A stretch of DNA of 64,000 nt from the NCBI GenBank assembly GCA_961205875.1, contig OY540812.1, positions 28,281,098-28,345,097 of the forward strand, read 5' to 3'. The notes beneath the pieces were generated by a model. It did not search any database and was not told the DNA's origin. It saw only the letters and a program-made list of their open reading frames with translations. This document shows, in pieces, positions 11,926 through 22,704 of the stretch. A program made the position numbers and the translations under genes. The first letter of the stretch is position 1; each line of letters begins with the position of its first letter. Source of the DNA: Sialis fuliginosa (taxonomy: Eukaryota; Arthropoda; Insecta; Megaloptera; Sialidae).

Positions 11926-12720
11926 CAGTATAAATTCACACTTATGAAACATAATTTCACATTTAACGAAAACAGATTTCACACATATGAAATATAATTT
12001 CACACTAACGAAAACTGATTTCACACAAATGAAAACAGAATTCACATATTATAGGAAAATTAATTTTTTAACAAAATAATACATGTTTCAAGGTTTTTTA
12101 TTTCCTATTTTATTAACCTTCGGAGCCTACACAGGAGTTAACCAAATCCCACAAAATTTAATAAGATCGTCCTGGTACAATGATACAGCATAATATCGTT
12201 CGACATGTAGCACAATGTCTTCCAAAATACGCATTCAAAATTTTAAAATGATTTGTGCTTGATTGTTAGCACATGTATAATTCAATATACCTACATGCAT
12301 TCTTCCCTGGATATGTCGTTTTACTAACGGTTTAAAGGAACTCCACTTAAAAAAACATTGCTAATGTGGCAATTTAAGAGATTTCATAACATCTTGGATA
12401 TGCAAACCATGTCGAACGATATTATGCTGGAACATTGCGCCAGGAAGACCTTATTGAAATGTGATATAATTAAAATGTATATTTAATATTATAAGGAATA
12501 AAAAAAAAATTTTTTTTATATTAATTTCACACTTGATAAATTAATTGTCCTATAAGTATGTTAATTCTGTTTTCATTTGTGTGAAATCAGTTTTCATTAA
12601 TGTGAAATTATATTTCATTTGTGCGAAATCAGTTTTCGTTATTGTGAATTTATATTTCATTCGTGTGAAATCTGTTTTCGTTAATATGAAATTATGTTTC
12701 ATTAGTGTGAATTTATACTG
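11926..12720. mobile_element. Fold-back element with 21-bp repeat arms, TA target
   Basis: It starts CAGTATAAATTCACAC and ends with the exact inverse, with TA on both sides (11924-11925, 12721-12722). Each arm is an array of roughly 21-bp units, about six on the left (to 12050) and seven on the right (from 12525), built on TTTCACAC followed by ATGAAATATA or AACGAAAACTG. A second inner inverted pair sits at 12171-12207 and 12408-12444, sharing GTCGAACGATATTATGCTG in reverse. The minus frame of the right inner arm reads PGAMFQHNIVRHG, faintly like a Tc1-type DDE block; that link is weak. Confidence 0.8.
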
Positions 12721-13640
12721 TAAAATGTAATTGTAACTTTTTGTGACAACTTGGTAGTTGCCGTTTTGTTTTTTACGTCAAAAATCTATTATCAAATATA
12801 AGAACTGTCCTAAACTATAATCATAGAAATATTATGAAGGTAAATATTATAAAAATTGACCACTTACACTATCTATATCTGTTGATCAAAGAGATTTAAT
12901 CATATATATTTCTTTGATGACGTAATTGCGTACTTATATATACAAAATTCCGATTTTACTCTACTTAAAAACCGTAAAACAAGAAATTATTAAATGATAA
13001 TGATAAAAAATTACTATATTTATTTTTTTTTATGAAAAAACGTTCCGCCGCGCAATATGTATAATAAAATATATATTTATAAATAAAGCTACGTGAACTA
13101 AATTAAAATTGAAGCTCATGTTTTTCTTTGAAAATAATCTTCGTTATTTAACACAAAATGTGTTTAAAAATGTTATATAACTTTGTAGAGGACTTACAAA
13201 GTTTACAAGCTTAATAATTGTTAAATGATTTAATGAAAAATCTCTTGTCTAAAGTTTTTTTTTAAGGAAACGGTTCACGTTTCATGTTACATAAATTTTT
13301 AATCCGACTTCCGTTAGTCGTATCTCTGTAACTATTTCCGTTTCCGGAAACCGTGGAGGACATAATAGAGAATGTCCTCGGGAAATCTAATAGAGATTCT
13401 TTTCTTATGATCAAAGTGTTGTCAAAGCACTATATTAAAACAGTGGAGACGCTAGAAGTAGAAATAAAGACATCTTTATAAATATTTCTATTTGAAACTT
13501 GCTATATTTATTGTAAAAATTTTCGAATATTATACCTATATAAAAACTTTTATGTTGATTTTAATATATTCATTATTTAGCTAGTATTATTTTAAGATGA
13601 AAAAAATTATATATTCTGAAAGAGCAGAATATATTATATA
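12721..13640. other. AT-rich stretch without a recognised gene
   Basis: Nothing beyond AT-rich sequence is seen. Confidence 0.5.
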
Positions 13641-15180
13641 GAGTAAGTGCGCCATATATGGACCACCATAAGGATTTTCTGAAATAAAACTCCAAATTTT
13701 AAAGTGTAATCAGCCTTATTTATTTTAAACAGTTCGATTGTTATTTGGTATCAAAAACGATTAATAAAATTCTTAAAAAACATCAACAGCTTAGAAATAA
13801 TCAATATTTTCCAAAATATGTTATTTTTATGAACTTGAAAAAAGTGAACATAATATGGACCACATGGTTTCTAATATGGACCATGGTAAATTTGGTTCTA
13901 AATAATAGAAAAAAATAGTCCTATTACCTAAAATTAAATCAGTCAGTTATTAGGACTTAGACTAATCATTTGCATTGGTACAAAATTTGAAACACATAGA
14001 AGTCAACCATATCTTCTATGCCAGTACACTCTTCATGAACCCATTGCCTACAAGGTGCACATTGGATCCATTTCTCTCCATGAACATCTTCAGAAAAAAG
14101 CCCATCACAATACAAACATTTACCATTTTCATTTTGAGATCTTTCTTTTCTTCTGGGCTGTTTTCTTTGGCGCTTTCTTTGATTTATTTTTATGTTCAAC
14201 GATCTCTTTTTCTTCAATTTATCTGTTTCTTCTTTCCTTTTTATCGATGTTTCTAAATCTTGCTTATAAGGTGAAGATGTCAAAATCATAGATCTGGTGG
14301 CCCTCCTTCCTCTGTTGCTGACAGTTTTCTATAATCGTGGTATGGGCTGCAACACCTTTGGCGACAAATATGTTCTAGATGATGTGGAGGGACCAGCCAT
14401 TGAATCATCCATGGTGGTAGTCGGCTCTTTGGTTTGCGGGTTTGCATGGTGATTTCCATGAGCGCTCAGAGTAGAAAAAAAATTAGCTAATTCATCTTCC
14501 AATTCACTCGGTAACGTCGATTTTCTTTCAAGTTTATGGTTAGTAATGTATCTAAGTGATTGGTGTTCTATTTTTGATAAACGTATAAGCGTAGTTTTGG
14601 GTACACCGTATGTTTTGGATGCTTTCAAAAAACTCATTTTCTTTTCTCGTACAGCTTCAATTGCATCTGCCATTGCATTTTTATCCCACGTTTGTCTGGT
14701 CTTCTCTTTTGTTTTAGATGCCATCCAGAAACATAAAAATTAAACATAAGTGACTGTTTGTAATATGGACCACTAGTCCATATTCATAACATACTGGTGG
14801 TCCATATTGTAATACTCATACATTTCGAGGTTAATATTGTTGTTCAGAAAATTATAAAAACTATAGGATGTTACAACTTAATATGAATAATTGTAAAATA
14901 ACTCTCCTTTCTCCTGGTTTAATCCACTTTTGCATCGAGTAACATTTGTTGAAGTGATGAGCTTACACAGTTAGCTAAAAAATTAGATCACGAGTTGACA
15001 AAAAGGAAAAATGGCTCCCGTGAATATGTGAGTACGCGTTAACTCACTGCAAGCGACTGGCGAGCCGCGGGAGGGCTGAGGCTTAGTGTGTGCGAAACGT
15101 CGACTCGATACAACAAACGTTATTTGAGAAACGCCAGTGGTCCATATTAGAGAACCGGTCCATATATGGCGCACTTACTC
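13641..15180 (-). mobile_element. pogo-like DNA transposon, internally deleted
   Basis: Perfect 24-bp terminal inverted repeats begin GAGTAAGTGCGCCATATATG, with TA on both sides (13639-13640 and 15181-15182). This TIR and target fit the Tc1/mariner/pogo group. The word TAATATGGACCA or a close variant occurs about eight times in either orientation in the two subterminal regions (for example 13853, 13873, 14763, 14798, 15138), which are candidate transposase binding sites. The internal minus-strand reading frame keeps the N- and C-terminal parts of the transposase but not the DDE catalytic part. Confidence 0.85.
13966..14724 (-). pseudogene. Truncated pogo-like transposase: psq-type HTH plus zinc finger
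   Basis: The frame starts at 14724. Residues about 12-52 (TWDKNAMADAIEAVREKK, then KASKTYGVPKTTL) look like a pipsqueak-type helix-turn-helix, the usual N-terminal DNA-binding domain of pogo/Tigger/jerky-like transposases. A single TAG lies in frame at 14331-14329. The same frame then continues with a Lys/Arg-rich stretch and a finger of the form CLYC ... WIQCAPC ... WVHEEC, typical of the C-terminal PHD-like end of insect members. The CENP-B-type HTH and DDE domain, several hundred residues in full-length relatives, are absent, so the ends look joined by an internal deletion. It cannot catalyse transposition. Whether the first 131 residues are expressed as a DNA-binding fragment is unknown. 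Confidence 0.75.
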
Positions 15181-15414
15181 TACCTACTTTATAATTTTTT
15201 ATAATTATATATTTTTTTATCGTCAAAAAAAGATCTTAGGTTTCTAAGCAGGAGAAGGCCAGTCGAGAATCTAGACCCGGAACCCGTAATAAGATGTGGG
15301 GGCCATGCGGCAGAGTTGACAGCACTTCTGATATAAGTGAAATTAATTTTTATACTTTATTCTTTAATATTAGCTGTTACTCTTGACTTAAATAGCGTGG
15401 AATCTGTATTTTTT

Positions 15415-15582
15415 ATCTAATCAATTTTTCGAGATACAAAGTAACCTACATACGTTCTTCCTCAGGATGCAAGCTATCTTCCTGCCAAATTTAATCAAGA
15501 TCGGTTCAGCGGTTTAGCCGTGAACAAGTAACAAACAAACAGACAGATAGAGTTACATTCGCATTTGTAATATTAGTATGGA
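15415..15582 (-). mobile_element. Helitron A head fragment
   Basis: On the minus strand it begins TCCATACTAATATTACAAATG and continues through a GTCTGTTTGTTTGTTAC tract, CGGCTAAACCGCTGAACCGA and a GATAGCTTGCATCC block. This order matches the Helitron A units at 20245 and 49233. The 3' hairpin and CTAG end are missing. Confidence 0.75.
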
Positions 15583-15686
15583 TACATATAATAAAGGTTG
15601 TGACAGACAGATAAACACAATGTTAATTCCATAAGTATTCGTATTTTCCGATTTCGGTACAGAAAACTGTTACAGTTAGAGAAATA

Positions 15687-16241
15687 AGGTAAAGGCACCA
15701 GTTATGGCCGCTATAAAAGCAAGGTTTACTGTTTTTGTGATTGTAATTCTAATGAACTCATGTTACTAATAAAACAAGTAACTCTTTATTTAATCAATTT
15801 AATTACAAAGTCCGCAATTATAGTATATTTTTTAAATTAAAGCCTTTTATTTTGTTCATGTTTTTTCTCCAGTAATGGCTAAGGTAAAATCAGTAATGAG
15901 CACGCAGTGATGGACACTTACTAATGATTACAAAATGATAAGTACTACGACACAAAAGATATAAAAGAAAGAATCATCAAACTTAAAACATTGTAAAGCA
16001 GTTGCTAGTTGCTATGATAATATAATAATTAATAAATAAATTATACTAATAATTAGTTTAAATGTCCATAATTTTGACACCTATTGGCCGATTGTCATCA
16101 AATCACGCTGTAAGATAGTTAAATGTATTAATATTCAGAAATGGTAGTAATCTAATATCAACACATAATAATTCTAATTCAGTACATTTAATTTAAAAAT
16201 TGCCATCACTGGGGTCCTTGCCAAGTCTGATGCCACTACCT
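15687..16241. mobile_element. MITE family F, TA target
   Basis: Ends AGGTAAAGGCACCAG and, inverted, AGGTAGTGGCATCAG. TA flanks both ends (15685-15686, 16242-16243). Related copies lie at 25275-25824 and 63848 to the window edge, with the interior ACTCATGTTACTAATAAAAC shared. No transposase; the TA target suggests the Tc1/mariner/pogo group. Confidence 0.75.
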
Positions 16242-16243
16242 TA

Positions 16244-17119
16244 TTACGTAGAAAATTTAAAGTTAATTAACGATAGCATTATTTATTTCGTTAAGGTAAA
16301 CTGTAACGTTAGTCAATAATTATTATCAGAGTACGTTCCTGTTCGTTTCCTTTGTCATTTTGTTTATTAATAATTTTCATTGGTTATTAAAAAGAATAAA
16401 ACAATTAATTACAAATTTTATTCGGAATGTATCTGCTTTAAAATTTAATCTTTTGTATTAAACCACTGAATAAATTCCATGCATATATGCATAATAAACG
16501 TAGTATATATTTGAATCCTATTTAAAAAATCTTTTGTTTCGTTAACAAATATACGACACATTTAAATAATAAAAGAATATATTTTTTGTAAAGCGAGTCA
16601 CACCTCAAAATTCAACTGAAAAAAGTAATTCCGAACAATAATTAATTACTTTTGACATTTTTGCGGTGATAAGTTTTCATTTAGTTTATAATTTGATAAT
16701 GCATTTTTGTTCCTTTTTCATTTAAATATGTATACATATATAAAATACATATAATTAAATATATTACTTTTGTACATTTTTAAAATACTTAAAATATTTT
16801 TTTGTTTATTTAATTTTGTACAGGTAATTAAATAAATATTAAAAACTCGTTTTTGTACATAATGTATCCATAAACATTGCTAATCTAAGGTTATATTAAT
16901 AACTATCGACTTATATTTCACTAATTCAGTCAGTGGCATGACCGGATTTATTTAGGGAGGGGAAATTTTTTTAGGACCATTGATATATAGGTTACATATA
17001 TTTTACATATATGGTATAACCATGCGGCCCTTCGCCGTTTCCAGCACTACGGGAGAACATACCCCCTTGCCCATCCCCCAATGAATAAGTGAACAAATAA
17101 ATTAGTTGGAAAAATCAAA
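16244..17119. other. AT-rich stretch with a hAT-like end fragment
   Basis: CAGTGGCATGACCGG near 16933 resembles the CAGTGGCGTAACC hAT end at 4773, and GGTATAACCATGCGG near 17014 is shared with the 2735 fragment. Otherwise nothing is recognised. Confidence 0.4.
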
Positions 17120-17187
17120 TCTACTATATATAACGAAGTGTCCTCACTCACTCACTCACTGATAATCATTTTTTTGACCATTTCCAC

Positions 17188-17433
17188 TCATCGGAGAAAC
17201 TTGAAATTTGGTATATACATTCCTTGGGGGTAAAAAATAACAACTAGTGGGCCTTTTTTGAAAAAGTTTATAAATGGGGTAACAAGGGGCCCCCAATTTT
17301 TCAAAAAAAAAGTTAGAATTTTTTTATTATTTTTTTTATATTCCTTGGGCGATATAATGTAAGGTTCAAATTTCAGATTTAAAAAAAAAGAAAAAAAAAG
17401 GAAAAAAAAAGTTTTGATGTAAAAAAGTATCAA
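17188..17433 (-). repeat. Conserved chance ORF in the Helitron head
   Basis: An 81-codon frame made largely of Phe, Lys and Asn; near-identical frames occur in the other two copies (44294-44539 minus and 48716-48961 plus). Conservation follows from recent copying of the DNA. Its composition and lack of motifs argue against a gene. Confidence 0.6.
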
Positions 17434-18054
17434 AACGAAAACCGATATTAGATTTTTTTAATTTTTTTCAAATACTTTGGTTAATTGACAACCATAAACC
17501 CGTGTCTGATTTTTGAAAAAGATATGTTAAAGAGGAGAAAATAAACAAAATACGTTTACATATAATGCGCTTTAAGCATTTACTAAATTAATTGCAAATG
17601 TCGTAACTATGGATACATTATATTTTATTGATTATTTTAAAAAAATTTAAATGTCAGTGGCCATTTAAAATTTTGAAGTGAACAATAAAATATAACAAAA
17701 AAGAAATATAAAGAACATAACGAATGAAAAAATATGCACAACTCTAATGTAATATATAATTAAAATTTTCATAAATAAATTTGACAAAAAAATTGAAGAC
17801 AAACAATTACAGCATTCGGACACAATTCGACCAACATTCGGCGATAGATATGTGTTCCCGGTACAAATAAAAATTAAGTATATAATGACATTTTTTAAAT
17901 CTTAAGTCATTGAATTATCACTATTTTTACTTTCATAGGTATAGGTATTTTATTATATTTATTTGTAATCATAAATATCAGAAGAATTTATATAATTTCA
18001 AATTAACATTGTAATTTTAAATGATATTATTTTAATTGTTGTTTGAAACTGTAT

Positions 18055-18386
18055 TGTCCGGTATCATAAAGGACCTAACAAATTTGTTAGCTAACAAACA
18101 CTTTCAACTGAGGTATCAAACTTATATGACAGTTCTTTTGGAGTTTGTTGATGACTTTGACAAGTTTCGCGCACGCGTTGAAGGTAAATACAAACGGTAT
18201 TAAAACAGTGGTGATGTTATGAAAATTATTTTGTACGGTCAAAGATGCCAACTGTGTTACAATTAATTGAAGTGTCACTGCTCTAAATTCCATAACTAAT
18301 CCATAGATACTAGTACAGTATTAATACCCCATATGAATGTAATTGCTAGCTAACAAATTTTGTTAGGTCCTTTATAATACCGGGCA
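18055..18386. mobile_element. MITE family G inside Helitron copy 1
   Basis: Ends TGTCCGGTATCATAAAGGACC and, inverted, TGCCCGGTATTATAAAGGACC. It interrupts the sequence GTTTGAAACTGTATATCTG, which is uninterrupted in copy 2 (about 48085-48110). The comparison gives a TAT duplication (or TA, depending on where the end is drawn). A second 332-bp copy lies at 63364-63695 and a degraded one at 42263-42500. Confidence 0.85.
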
Positions 18387-18811
18387 TATATCTGTCATCT
18401 TTACCCAATGTACTAACCTAAAATGTACATTTACAAAATTAAAACAAGATGTTGATTTATTGCAAATTGTTACGAAAGCTTCATTCAATTGACAAGACCT
18501 ATATTTGATTGTAATTAATTAATTAATTGTACAAAGGGTGTACGAGTATCTACAAGAGCTAATAATGTATTTATATAGACACATTGATGAACTTTTGAAA
18601 GACACGAGCAGAAAAACCAAAAATGAAATTATTTTTAATATTCATAAAATGTTCAAATCATGTAAGTACATGATGTAATACAATACATGTACCAGAAGTC
18701 ATAAAATAATTTTTTGTCGTTGTCATATCAGAAACAAATGTCATAATATGTATTTAGTATGCAATATATTTTCATACGACAAGAGTTGAAAACGCATCGT
18801 AAACAAATATA

Positions 18812-19100
18812 CAGGTAATCCTCGACTTATAATTGTCTTTGTCTCTTTCTTACATGCACATATTACATAAATGAAACAAACAGTTCCGGGAATTTCCCAA
18901 AAATGTAATTTATTATTATTTATGTAGATATTTTTGGGAACCCGCAACTGTTTGTTATGTATAGAAAATGCGATTCGCTTCACATCAAGGAAAACGTCCA
19001 AAGCAAAAATATGTACATATTGTACGTGTTAACTTACAACTTATTCTATTTACGATCGATGTTTAGAAACCTATCTCGGTTGTAAGTCGAGGAATACCTG
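18812..19100. mobile_element. pogo/Tigger-type MITE inside Helitron copy 1
   Basis: Ends CAGGTAATCCTCGACTTATA and, inverted, CAGGTATTCCTCGACTTACA, with TA at both sides. The CCTCGACTTA word is typical of Tigger-like TIRs. The same 289-bp element is at 47381-47669 in copy 2, so it was already present before the composite was copied. An 86-codon frame across it (18741-19001 minus, 47480-47740 plus) is identical in both copies but has no recognisable domain. Confidence 0.8.
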
Positions 19101-19259
19101 TACTACGATATATAACGTATGTCTTATCAGTTTAAGCGTAAAAAATATCAAAGTTAATATTCAATGTTTTTAAATGCTGCGAGAAGTTCAAACATGCTTG
19201 ACTGATTTAAATTTACTTTTTTCCTTATTTTATATATTACTTACAAAATAACCAAGACG

Positions 19260-19325
19260 TTCCATTAAAATTTCAGGATTTGTGAAGTGTTCTGTCGTAG
19301 GAAAAGTTTAGGAAGCACTGTTCTA
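19260..19325 (-). mobile_element. hAT-like terminus fragment within the Helitron
   Basis: On the minus strand CAGTGCTTCCTAAACTTTTC followed by ACAGAACACTTCACA resembles the CAGTGGTTCTCAAACTTTT-type ends of Charlie-like hAT elements. A separate CAGTGACGTAGCTAGCCC at about 19594 (minus) is also hAT-like. No 8-bp duplications could be assigned. Both are shared with copy 2. Confidence 0.4.
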
Positions 19326-20092
19326 CATCATACTTCAATATCAACCAAATTGAGTTATTGAGGGTAAAAAATATATTGAAAAAACCTCATAGAGAAACCA
19401 TATTTAGTTTGTGCAATAAAGTTTTAACAGGTACGATTTTTCTAAAATATCTTAAAATTAATAAAATTAAAATTGATAAAAACCCAGCTCTAATGAATAA
19501 ATAAGAAAGCACTCCGTCACAGCACTATATTATTCCGTCGCGGGAAAGTACCTACCATATAGGCCAGTCAGGATCCACTCAGGGCTAGCTACGTCACTGG
19601 TTACGATACTATATTATTGTTGGTTACGATATTTCATAAAACAGATATCGGTGCTTAGAATACATTGTCTGGAGGAATACGATAAAAGTTTTAACAGATT
19701 TTTTAGCGGAAAAGAGAATTTTGTCGCTTATATATGAGATTTTTAGAATCGATAACTCAATTTCGCAAAAAGTGTATCTTACGATACTTTGCCTTGGAGG
19801 GGACGATATAGAAATAATTTAACCAGGTATGTTATAATTTAGGTATATAAAAACATAGTACCTAGCCATGGAATACGGAATTTTATAATTTACGGTTTCA
19901 ATATTTTATTTTATTAATTTAGGTTACTATGATTATGTCTCTTTAAAATATTTTGTCGAACAATTAAATGATTTTTGACACATATTAACAATTAAATATT
20001 TTGAAATGCCTATATTGATTGAAAATTTAAATATGAAGAAACATTTCACTTCTATGAAAGGTAAAATATCGAAATTAATTATTAGGTTTGGT

Positions 20093-20170
20093 GTAAATTT
20101 TTCGAAACACAATTTTTCGAATCACAATTTTTCAAATCAAAATTCTTCGAATGAACAATTTTTCGAAAAA
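20093..20170 (+). repeat. Tandem array of AATTTTTCGAA-type units
   Basis: Roughly 14-bp units on CACAATTTTTCGAAT repeat about five times and translate as FSKHNFSNHNFSNQN within a 64-codon frame (20006-20200). Copy 2 has the same array at 46311-46388, with its frame differing at two residues. Confidence 0.7.
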
Positions 20171-20244
20171 TTTAAGTTTTATTGTTCAAATTTTAATTAG
20201 TTAATAAAATATTAAGTAAAGTAATATTTGGACATTTTACGATA

Positions 20245-21197
20245 TCCATACTAATATTATAAATGCGAAAGTGTGTTTGTCTGTCTGTTTTCTGTTTGTT
20301 ACCTTTTCACGGCTAAACCGCTTTACCGATTTTGATGAAATTTGGCAGTGAGATAGCTTGCATCCCGAGGACGGACATAGGCTATTTCGTATCTTAAAAA
20401 TTCAACCCCTAAGAAATTGCAAGGGGGTAGAAATTTTTTAATTTTTTTTAGTAATTATTATTTTACCCCCCGATACATATGAAGGGTTGTAAGTGGTTTT
20501 ATTCGATCCGGCGGGAAAAATACCACGGGGGCGTAGGTTTTAGGGGGCAAAACAACCCTCTATCTCGCATAGGAGCCGAGATATTTACGATTTTGTATAA
20601 TGAAAGAAAACTAAAAATAAGAAAAATTTAATATTTTACCCCCTGTCACATATGAAGAGTTGTAATTGATTACATTCGATCTGGCGGGCAAAAATACTAC
20701 GGAAGAGGGATTATTAGGGGGACAAAACAACCCCTTATCTTACATAGGAGTCGCGACTTATATTATAAATGCGAAAGTGTATCTCTCAGTCTGTCTATTT
20801 GTTACCTGTTCACGACTAAACTGCTTTACCGATTTTGATGAAATTTGGCAGTGAGATGGCTTACATCCCAAGGACGGATTAAGGCTATTTCATATCTCGA
20901 AAATTCAACCCCTAAGGAATTGCAAGGGGGAGGAAAATTTTAAATTTTTTTAGTAATTAATATTTTACCCGTTACATATGAAGGGTTGTAAGTGGTTTTA
21001 TTCGATCCAGCGGGAAAAATACCACGGGGGTGGGGGTTTTAGGGCGGAAAAACCCCTCTATCTCGCATAGGAGCCGACACATTTACGATTTTGTATAATT
21101 AAAGAAAACTAAAAATAAGATAAATTTAATATTTTACCCCCTGTCACATATGAAGGGTTTCGAAATCCACGCGAGCGAAGTCGCGGGTAGCAGCTAG
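20245..21197 (+). mobile_element. Helitron A, head-to-tail doubled
   Basis: It begins TCCATACTAATATTATAAATG and ends with hairpin plus CTAG. A second head (ATATTATAAATGCGAAAGTG) starts near 20759, so the interior with the GTCTGTCTGTTT tract and the CCGATTTTGATGAAATTTGG block occurs twice. The copy at 49233-49750 is single. No protein is encoded. Confidence 0.8.
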
Positions 21198-21388
21198 TTT
21201 AGTATGTAACTCAAATATAATTTAGATAAAGTTTAAATTGAAAATACAACGAAGTCTTCTAAATTATAAATAAAAATTAAGCAATGAAATAAAATTAGAA
21301 ACTAAATAAAAATAAATAAATAAAATAAAATAATACATACTTAACAAAAATATTTTTTTCGAATAAAAAATATATTTTTACAACCACA
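21198..21388 (-). other. Presumed 3' UTR start of the host gene
   Basis: This is the sequence between the stop codon at 21391-21389 and the end of the Helitron. It is very AT-rich and contains neither AATAAA nor ATTAAA on the minus strand. The nearest such hexamers downstream are ATTAAA at 21130-21125 and AATAAA at 21002-20997, both inside the Helitron. Confidence 0.45.
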
Positions 21389-21549
21389 TTATACTAACTC
21401 AGTGGCGGCACGTTGGAAAGTCGCGGGGAGCTGTTTGGCCTGTGCGGCGCGAGCGCGGGCCAAAAGGGACATGACGGTACGCTTTGTAGGCGTCATGGAT
21501 GTTCTAGAACCCCCTACGACAAGGGGTCGTTTGCGGCCCATTACAGCAC
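21389..21549 (-). CDS. Last exon of an unidentified host gene
   Basis: Read on the minus strand, TATTTTTGTTTTGTTACAG is a strong pyrimidine tract and acceptor directly before this exon. The exon begins with the two bases GT, which complete the Gly codon left open by the exon at 25218-24705, and then encodes 52 residues to a TAA. The segment is much richer in GC than its surroundings and keeps one open frame. It contains a basic GRKRP, a Ser/Thr/Lys stretch (SMTPTKRT) and a probable helix (SLLARARAAQAKQ), ending ATELV. I do not recognise the family. An overlapping 76-codon plus-strand frame is a shadow. A Helitron end lies 191 bp beyond the stop. Start and end follow from phase and splice signals; expression is not shown. 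Confidence 0.65.
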
Positions 21550-21774
21550 CTGTAACAAAACAAAAATACTGCTTCATTTCGTCTAAAACAATATTTAAAA
21601 CAACAAAATATATAATATGTGGTTGTCCATAAATTATTCATACTATTTTTTTACCCCCTTCCCCATCTTTGCCACAATCTTGGGAACCCCCCTTTCTAAT
21701 ATTAAGTCACAAAATCATGCATCCCTCTCCTCCCCAATTATTTTCTTATTTGCAATTATTTATTTCAAAATTGT

Positions 21775-22010
21775 TGTCTTGGTATAAAAAAGTATTTTTT
21801 GCCTAGCCTTAACACCCCCACCCCTTTCGATTTTTTAACATCTTTGTCTAGCTCTAAAGGACATAACTTTACATGTTCAGTTTCAATTTCAAGTTTTTAG
21901 CTTATATAGTTTACAAGATATTTTGCTTTGACTGAAAAGGACGAACGGACGACAAAGTAAGATTATTAGGATTTCTTTGGAACCCTACAAAACAATTTAA
22001 AAGTTAAAAT
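21775..22010 (+). repeat. Repeat R2, intronic copy
   Basis: Shares TTTTTTGCCTAGC, TTTACATGTTCAGT, TTTCAAGTTTTTAGCTTATAT and a GGACGAACGGACGACAAAGT tail with 49960-50350. It lies in the intron between the two host exons. Confidence 0.6.
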
Positions 22011-22704
22011 ATTCATTAGAGATATGTACAACAAAATAAAACATTTTTCAATTGATTTAGAACGTGCTAGTCGATTGTACTATGAAATGTAATTGCTATT
22101 TTCTCATACATAAATAATATACAAAAGTTTATTAAAGTATTTTAAACTGAATAGTTTTAAAATAGCTTTCCATAATAATACGTGATCAAAATAAATTAAA
22201 AATAAACAAAGTATAACTTTTTGCACTGGGATATGCATTTAAAATGAGGAAACGTTGTAAAAGTTTTTAAACTGTTATAAGTTATATACAGCAAGTTTAG
22301 ATTGAAACAAACATATAAATCAAATCTATCTCCAACGTTATTTGTCATTTTAAATTGCATTTCATAAAACTTCAAGATGAAGTAAAAAATTAAGTTGTTT
22401 TTATTGAAATAATGAAGATGGTTTTAAACGATCAGAACATTACTGAATACAGTAAATTATAAAGTATTTAAAGTAAATTTCAATTTTAAATGTTAATTTA
22501 AATTTAATTTCTACGAGATATTTCCAATTCCGTTGTCATCTGTTGTTAGATTATAGAAATACATAGATTATTAGAAATTCAGTTTCTATTCTTAGACAAC
22601 GTAAAACAATTCGATACTCTGTAAAAAAAAAGATATTTCTAAAGTTCAGTCAAGACTAAAATTTATAATACAAGTCAAAAATGAATTGAAACTAATGTAT
22701 TTAA

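Larger units (their letters stand above)
17120..21197 (+). mobile_element. Chimeric Helitron, long copy 1
   Basis: The 5' end is TCTACTATATATAACG after A. The 3' end is the Helitron A terminus, a CGCGA/TCGCG hairpin followed by GGTAGCAGCTAG and then T, as expected for Helitron insertion between A and T. The same arrangement recurs in reverse at 45282-49021 with different flanks on both sides, so the whole composite moved as one unit. It carries a pogo/Tigger MITE, a hAT-like end fragment, a TTTTTCGAA-type tandem array and a doubled Helitron A. No Rep/helicase frame is present, so it is non-autonomous. It ends 191 bp beyond the stop codon of the minus-strand host gene. Confidence 0.9.

Noticed and set aside
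12545-12730. 61-codon frame with a repeating VKSVFINVKLYFI pattern
   Set aside because: Translation of the 21-bp units in the right arm of a fold-back element.
21402-21632. Plus-strand Ala/Arg-rich frame (MAARWKVAGSCLACAARARAK) as the true exon
   Set aside because: It is the shadow of the minus-strand exon, which has the acceptor and phase match; the plus frame runs on into AT-rich intron without a donor.
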